Shown here in pieces: positions 6,038-8,850 of a stretch of DNA of 8,850 bases (the first letter of the stretch is position 1; each line of letters begins with the position of its first letter). Under the pieces are notes generated by a model. The model was not told the origin of the DNA, did no database searches, and worked only from the letters and a program-made list of their open reading frames with translations. Source of the DNA: Syntrophaceae bacterium UBA6112 (lineage in GTDB: Bacteria; Desulfobacterota; Syntrophia; Syntrophales; UBA5619). Both the position numbers and the translations under genes were made by a program. The stretch spans positions 1 to 8,850 of the forward strand of contig DIWG01000027.1 of the NCBI GenBank assembly GCA_002423465.1, in the 5' to 3' direction.

Positions 6038-8262
6038 TGAAAAAAGTCCGCAGTCCGGTCAAACTGGATGTCCAGGAGGCGAGAAGGCGGAAGCGCGAGC
6101 GAATCATCATCCTCGTGACGGTGTTTCTCATCGTCCTGATGACCTATCTCGAAAGCCGCGTCTTCCGCGGTGAGGCGTTCCTCCTGCCCATTTCCGGCAA
6201 CGCTCTGATCTTCGGCTTGATCAATGTCAATATCATCCTGATCATCCTGCTCATCTTTCTCATCGTCCGGAATCTCGTCAAGCTGATCTATGAGAGGCGG
6301 CGCGGGATTGTCGGTTCGAAGCTTCGGGCCCGTCTGGTCGCCGCTTTTGTCAGCCTGTCGCTCATTCCAACCGTTCTGTTGTTCCTTGTTTCGATCAATT
6401 TCCTCTCCTACAGCATCGATAACTGGTTCAGCATTCGTATCGGGGACGCCCTGAACCGTACCCTCGAAGTCGCGCAGATTTATTACCAGCAGTCGGCCGA
6501 TCAGGCGAAATACTACGCCCGCGAGCTCAGCGCCGATATATCGAAAAACAGTCTCTATGAGGGGGAGAAGTATTTTTACCTCCAGGCCCTAATTGAAAGG
6601 CGGCACAAGACCTACAAACTCAATATGCTTGAGGTTCGCATCGAGAACCAAAAGGACAATCTGGTTGTCCGAGACCGGGAATATCCGCAGATGCTCCCAA
6701 GATCCCTTTCTGCCAAGGAACTGGAGGATGTGTATGCCGGCAAGGAGTTGACCACCATCGAACAGGCGGGAAGCGGCGATCTAATCCGGGGGGTCGTTCC
6801 CATCTTTTCGCTTGCGAGTCCGAAGGAAGTCATCGGATTTGTCACCGCCAGCTATTATTTCCCGGTCGGCCTGGTGGACAAGATCAATGTGATTTCAAAA
6901 ACATCCGAAGAATATCGGCAACTTTCGCTTCTAAAGACACCGATCAAATTTAGCTACATCATCACGCTGTTCATTGTGATGCTCCTGATTATATTTTCAG
7001 CGACCTGGTTCGGTCTCTATCTCGCCAAGGGGATCACAGTACCGATCCAGGATCTGGCCGAGGCGACCCGAAAAATCGCCCAGGGGGATCTGAACCATCA
7101 GATCGACATTGTTGCGGATGACGAGATCGGGATTCTCGTGACCTCATTCAACCAGATGACGAAGGACCTGAAACGGAGCAAGCAGGGCTGGGAGCAGGCG
7201 AATCTGGATCTGGAACAGCGCCGGAACTACACGGAAACGATTCTGCGCAATGTTTCTGCCGGCGTAATCTCCGTCGACGGGAGCGGTGTCATCACCACAA
7301 TCAATCGGGCTGCGGAGAAGATGCTCAGCATCCGGACCCAGAAGGTTCTGAACCGATCCTATGAAGAGGTGCTCATCCCCGACCACCTCATTCTTGCGGA
7401 AGAGGTCCTCCGTGAGATGCGGGAGCGCGGCGAGGGGTTTATCGAAAAGCAGATCGATCTGACCCTCCGGGAGAAAGCGATGACGATCCTAATGACCGTC
7501 ACGGCGATCCATGACGACGAGGGACAGGAGATGGGCATGGTATTGGTCTTCGAGGATCTGACGCAATTGCAGCGGGCGGAAAGGGCTGCCGCCTGGCGGG
7601 AAGTTGCCAGGCGGATGGCGCATGAGATCAAAAACCCCCTGACACCGGTCCAGCTCTCGGCCCAGAGGCTTCAAAAAAAATACGGAGATCGGTTGGGCGA
7701 GGACGACGGTGTTTTTCGGGAATGTACCCGGACGATCATCGATCAAGTTGAGGTCCTGAAGAATCTCGTGAATGAATTTTCCCGCTATGCACGGTTGCCG
7801 GTGACGAGATTGGCGCTTCACGACCTGAACGAAGTGATCCGCGATTCCGTAATCCTCTTCCAGGATGCCCACAAAGAGATTGTGATTGAGTTTCAGCAAG
7901 GCGCTGATATTCCGAAACTTATGATCGATCCGGAGCAAATTCGGCGGGTTATGGTCAACCTGCTCGACAATGCCGTGACGGCGGTCGGCGGGAAAAACGG
8001 CCGGATCGAGATTCGGACCGCCTGCCGCGTCGACGGGAGAACGGTGAAGGTGGATGTAGCCGATGATGGCTGTGGAATTCCATCCGGTTACAAGTTGAAA
8101 ATGTTTGAACCCTATTTTTCTACAAAACGGTCGGGGACGGGTCTCGGGCTGACGATCGTCAATTCTATCATTGCCGATCATCACGGAACAATCGGTGTTG
8201 CGGACAACCATCCCCAGGGAACGATCGTGACCTTCGATTTGCCCGTTCCCGACAAAGGGTAA
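6037..8262 (+). CDS. ntrY: NtrY-like membrane sensor histidine kinase
   Basis: This 741-residue kinase has the NtrY layout. A basic N-terminus is followed by transmembrane segments near 23-39 and 57-79, and a third at about 100-124. An extracytoplasmic sensor region (about 126-302) and a fourth membrane segment (304-329) follow. HAMP lies at 328-382 and a PAS domain at about 396-510. The DHp domain has the phospho-accepting H529 in MAHEIKNPLTP. The ATPase domain carries the N box NLLDNAV (641-647), G1 DDGCGIP (676-682), F box FEPYFSTK (690-697) and G2 GTGLGLTIV (700-708). No catalytic residue appears missing. It should autophosphorylate and pass phosphate to the regulator encoded next. NtrY/NtrX systems have been linked to nitrogen control, respiration and envelope state; the signal here is unknown. 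ATG 6037 overlaps the upstream stop by one base. The frame is open upstream to a TTG at 6010, which is less likely. Confidence 0.92.
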   Translation: MKKVRSPVKLDVQEARRRKRERIIILVTVFLIVLMTYLESRVFRGEAFLLPISGNALIFGLINVNIILIILLIFLIVRNLVKLIYERRRGIVGSKLRARLVAAFVSLSLIPTVLLFLVSINFLSYSIDNWFSIRIGDALNRTLEVAQIYYQQSADQAKYYARELSADISKNSLYEGEKYFYLQALIERRHKTYKLNMLEVRIENQKDNLVVRDREYPQMLPRSLSAKELEDVYAGKELTTIEQAGSGDLIRGVVPIFSLASPKEVIGFVTASYYFPVGLVDKINVISKTSEEYRQLSLLKTPIKFSYIITLFIVMLLIIFSATWFGLYLAKGITVPIQDLAEATRKIAQGDLNHQIDIVADDEIGILVTSFNQMTKDLKRSKQGWEQANLDLEQRRNYTETILRNVSAGVISVDGSGVITTINRAAEKMLSIRTQKVLNRSYEEVLIPDHLILAEEVLREMRERGEGFIEKQIDLTLREKAMTILMTVTAIHDDEGQEMGMVLVFEDLTQLQRAERAAAWREVARRMAHEIKNPLTPVQLSAQRLQKKYGDRLGEDDGVFRECTRTIIDQVEVLKNLVNEFSRYARLPVTRLALHDLNEVIRDSVILFQDAHKEIVIEFQQGADIPKLMIDPEQIRRVMVNLLDNAVTAVGGKNGRIEIRTACRVDGRTVKVDVADDGCGIPSGYKLKMFEPYFSTKRSGTGLGLTIVNSIIADHHGTIGVADNHPQGTIVTFDLPVPDKG

Positions 8263-8326
8263 GGGTGACGGCGGATCACGGTTTCTTGGTTTCTGAGTTC
8301 AAAAGGAAAAGGACGGCGAAATTGGA

Positions 8327-8850
8327 ATGATGAACAAGACAATCCTGATTGTGGACGATGAAGAAAGCATCTGCCAGACGCTCGGGGGAATCCTGGCCGA
8401 TGAAGGATATGAGGTGGTTACGGCAGGCAGCGGTGAGGAAGCGCTGCGGGTTCTCGAAGAAGAGCAGCCCCAGCTGGTTCTGCTGGACATCTGGCTCCCC
8501 GGAATGGATGGGATTGAGACCCTCAAGGCGATTAAGACCGTTCACCCGCAGTTGCAGGTCGTCATGATGTCGGGTCATGGCACCATCGAAACGGCTGTGA
8601 AGGCGACCAAACTTGGGGCCTTCGATTTTATTGAGAAGCCTCTCTCGCTGGAAAAGGTGATCCTGGTGGTGAACCACGCCCTGGACCTCGTCCGCCTGGA
8701 AGAGGAGAATCTTCTCCTGCGACAGAAGGTGAGCCATGAATATGAGTTGACGGGCAATAGCGGACCGATCCAGGATCTCAAGGAGATGATCGACATCGTT
8801 GCTCCGACGAACGCCTGGATCCTGATCATGGGAGAAAATGGGACGGGCAA
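8327..8850 (+). CDS. ntrX: NtrC/NtrX-family response regulator, N-terminal part (truncated by window end)
   Basis: The gene is open to the window edge; 174 residues are visible. A receiver domain occupies about 4-118: the acidic pair D10-D11 in LIVDDEE, phosphorylation site D54 in LLDIWLPGMDG, S82 in MSGHG, and K104 in FIEKP. A linker helix (about 120-138) leads into the sigma-54 activator AAA+ domain, which starts with LTGNSGPIQDLKE and reaches the Walker A sequence GENGTG at the cut, its lysine codon truncated. The APTN stretch and the asparagine in the P-loop are more NtrX-like than NtrC-like, but that assignment is inferred. It would be phosphorylated by the upstream kinase and activate sigma-54 promoters. 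ATG 8327 and ATG 8330 are tandem starts, and an AAGGA-type site lies about 13 nt upstream. The 64-nt gap after the kinase has no terminator. Confidence 0.88.
   Translation, partial: MMNKTILIVDDEESICQTLGGILADEGYEVVTAGSGEEALRVLEEEQPQLVLLDIWLPGMDGIETLKAIKTVHPQLQVVMMSGHGTIETAVKATKLGAFDFIEKPLSLEKVILVVNHALDLVRLEEENLLLRQKVSHEYELTGNSGPIQDLKEMIDIVAPTNAWILIMGENGTG

Noticed and set aside
7489..8211. Long minus-strand open frame (240 codons) opposite ntrY
   Set aside because: It mirrors the DHp and ATPase domains of the kinase and its translation has no domain features.

Overview
The window is an ordinary-looking chromosomal stretch of a Gram-negative bacterium. LpxC shows that it makes lipid A. The order yebC-ruvC-ruvA-ruvB, an NtrY/NtrX-type two-component pair preceded by a DUF4390 gene, and a moderately GC-rich coding style together suggest Proteobacteria in the broad sense. 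My best guess is a deltaproteobacterial/Desulfobacterota lineage, possibly near Syntrophus, but this is inference from gene content and not a database match. All recognised protein genes lie on the + strand.

Layout. Positions 1-250 are the tail of an rRNA operon: the last ~20 nt of 23S rRNA, a short spacer with a hairpin, a complete 5S rRNA (93-209) and a strong intrinsic terminator (219-250). A tightly packed group follows (328-3973): yebC, then the Holliday-junction genes ruvC, ruvA and ruvB, then queH, which encodes the last step of queuosine synthesis. After a 262-nt gap comes lpxC (4236-5183). The 287-nt gap 5184-5470 has no gene but is dense in self-complementary segments. I read it as a candidate structured RNA, most likely on the minus strand and 6S-like in shape. 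It has a good minus-strand promoter that overlaps a weaker plus-strand promoter for the next operon. The last block is a secreted or membrane-anchored DUF4390 protein (5471-6037), an NtrY-like membrane histidine kinase (6037-8262, overlapping the previous stop codon) and the N-terminal part of an NtrC/NtrX-class response regulator (8327 to the window end).

How the parts work together. RuvA and RuvB form the branch-migration motor and RuvC cuts the junction. YebC is a conserved neighbour, now regarded as a translation or regulatory factor. QueH acts on tRNA and is probably only co-transcribed. LpxC commits UDP-3-acyl-GlcNAc to lipid A. DUF4390-NtrY-NtrX looks like an envelope-sensing phosphorelay that ends in a sigma-54-dependent activator cut by the window edge.

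I see no mobile element, CRISPR array, tRNA, toxin-antitoxin pair or defence system. The most unusual item is the structured intergenic region after lpxC. I cannot confirm its identity without a covariance-model search.
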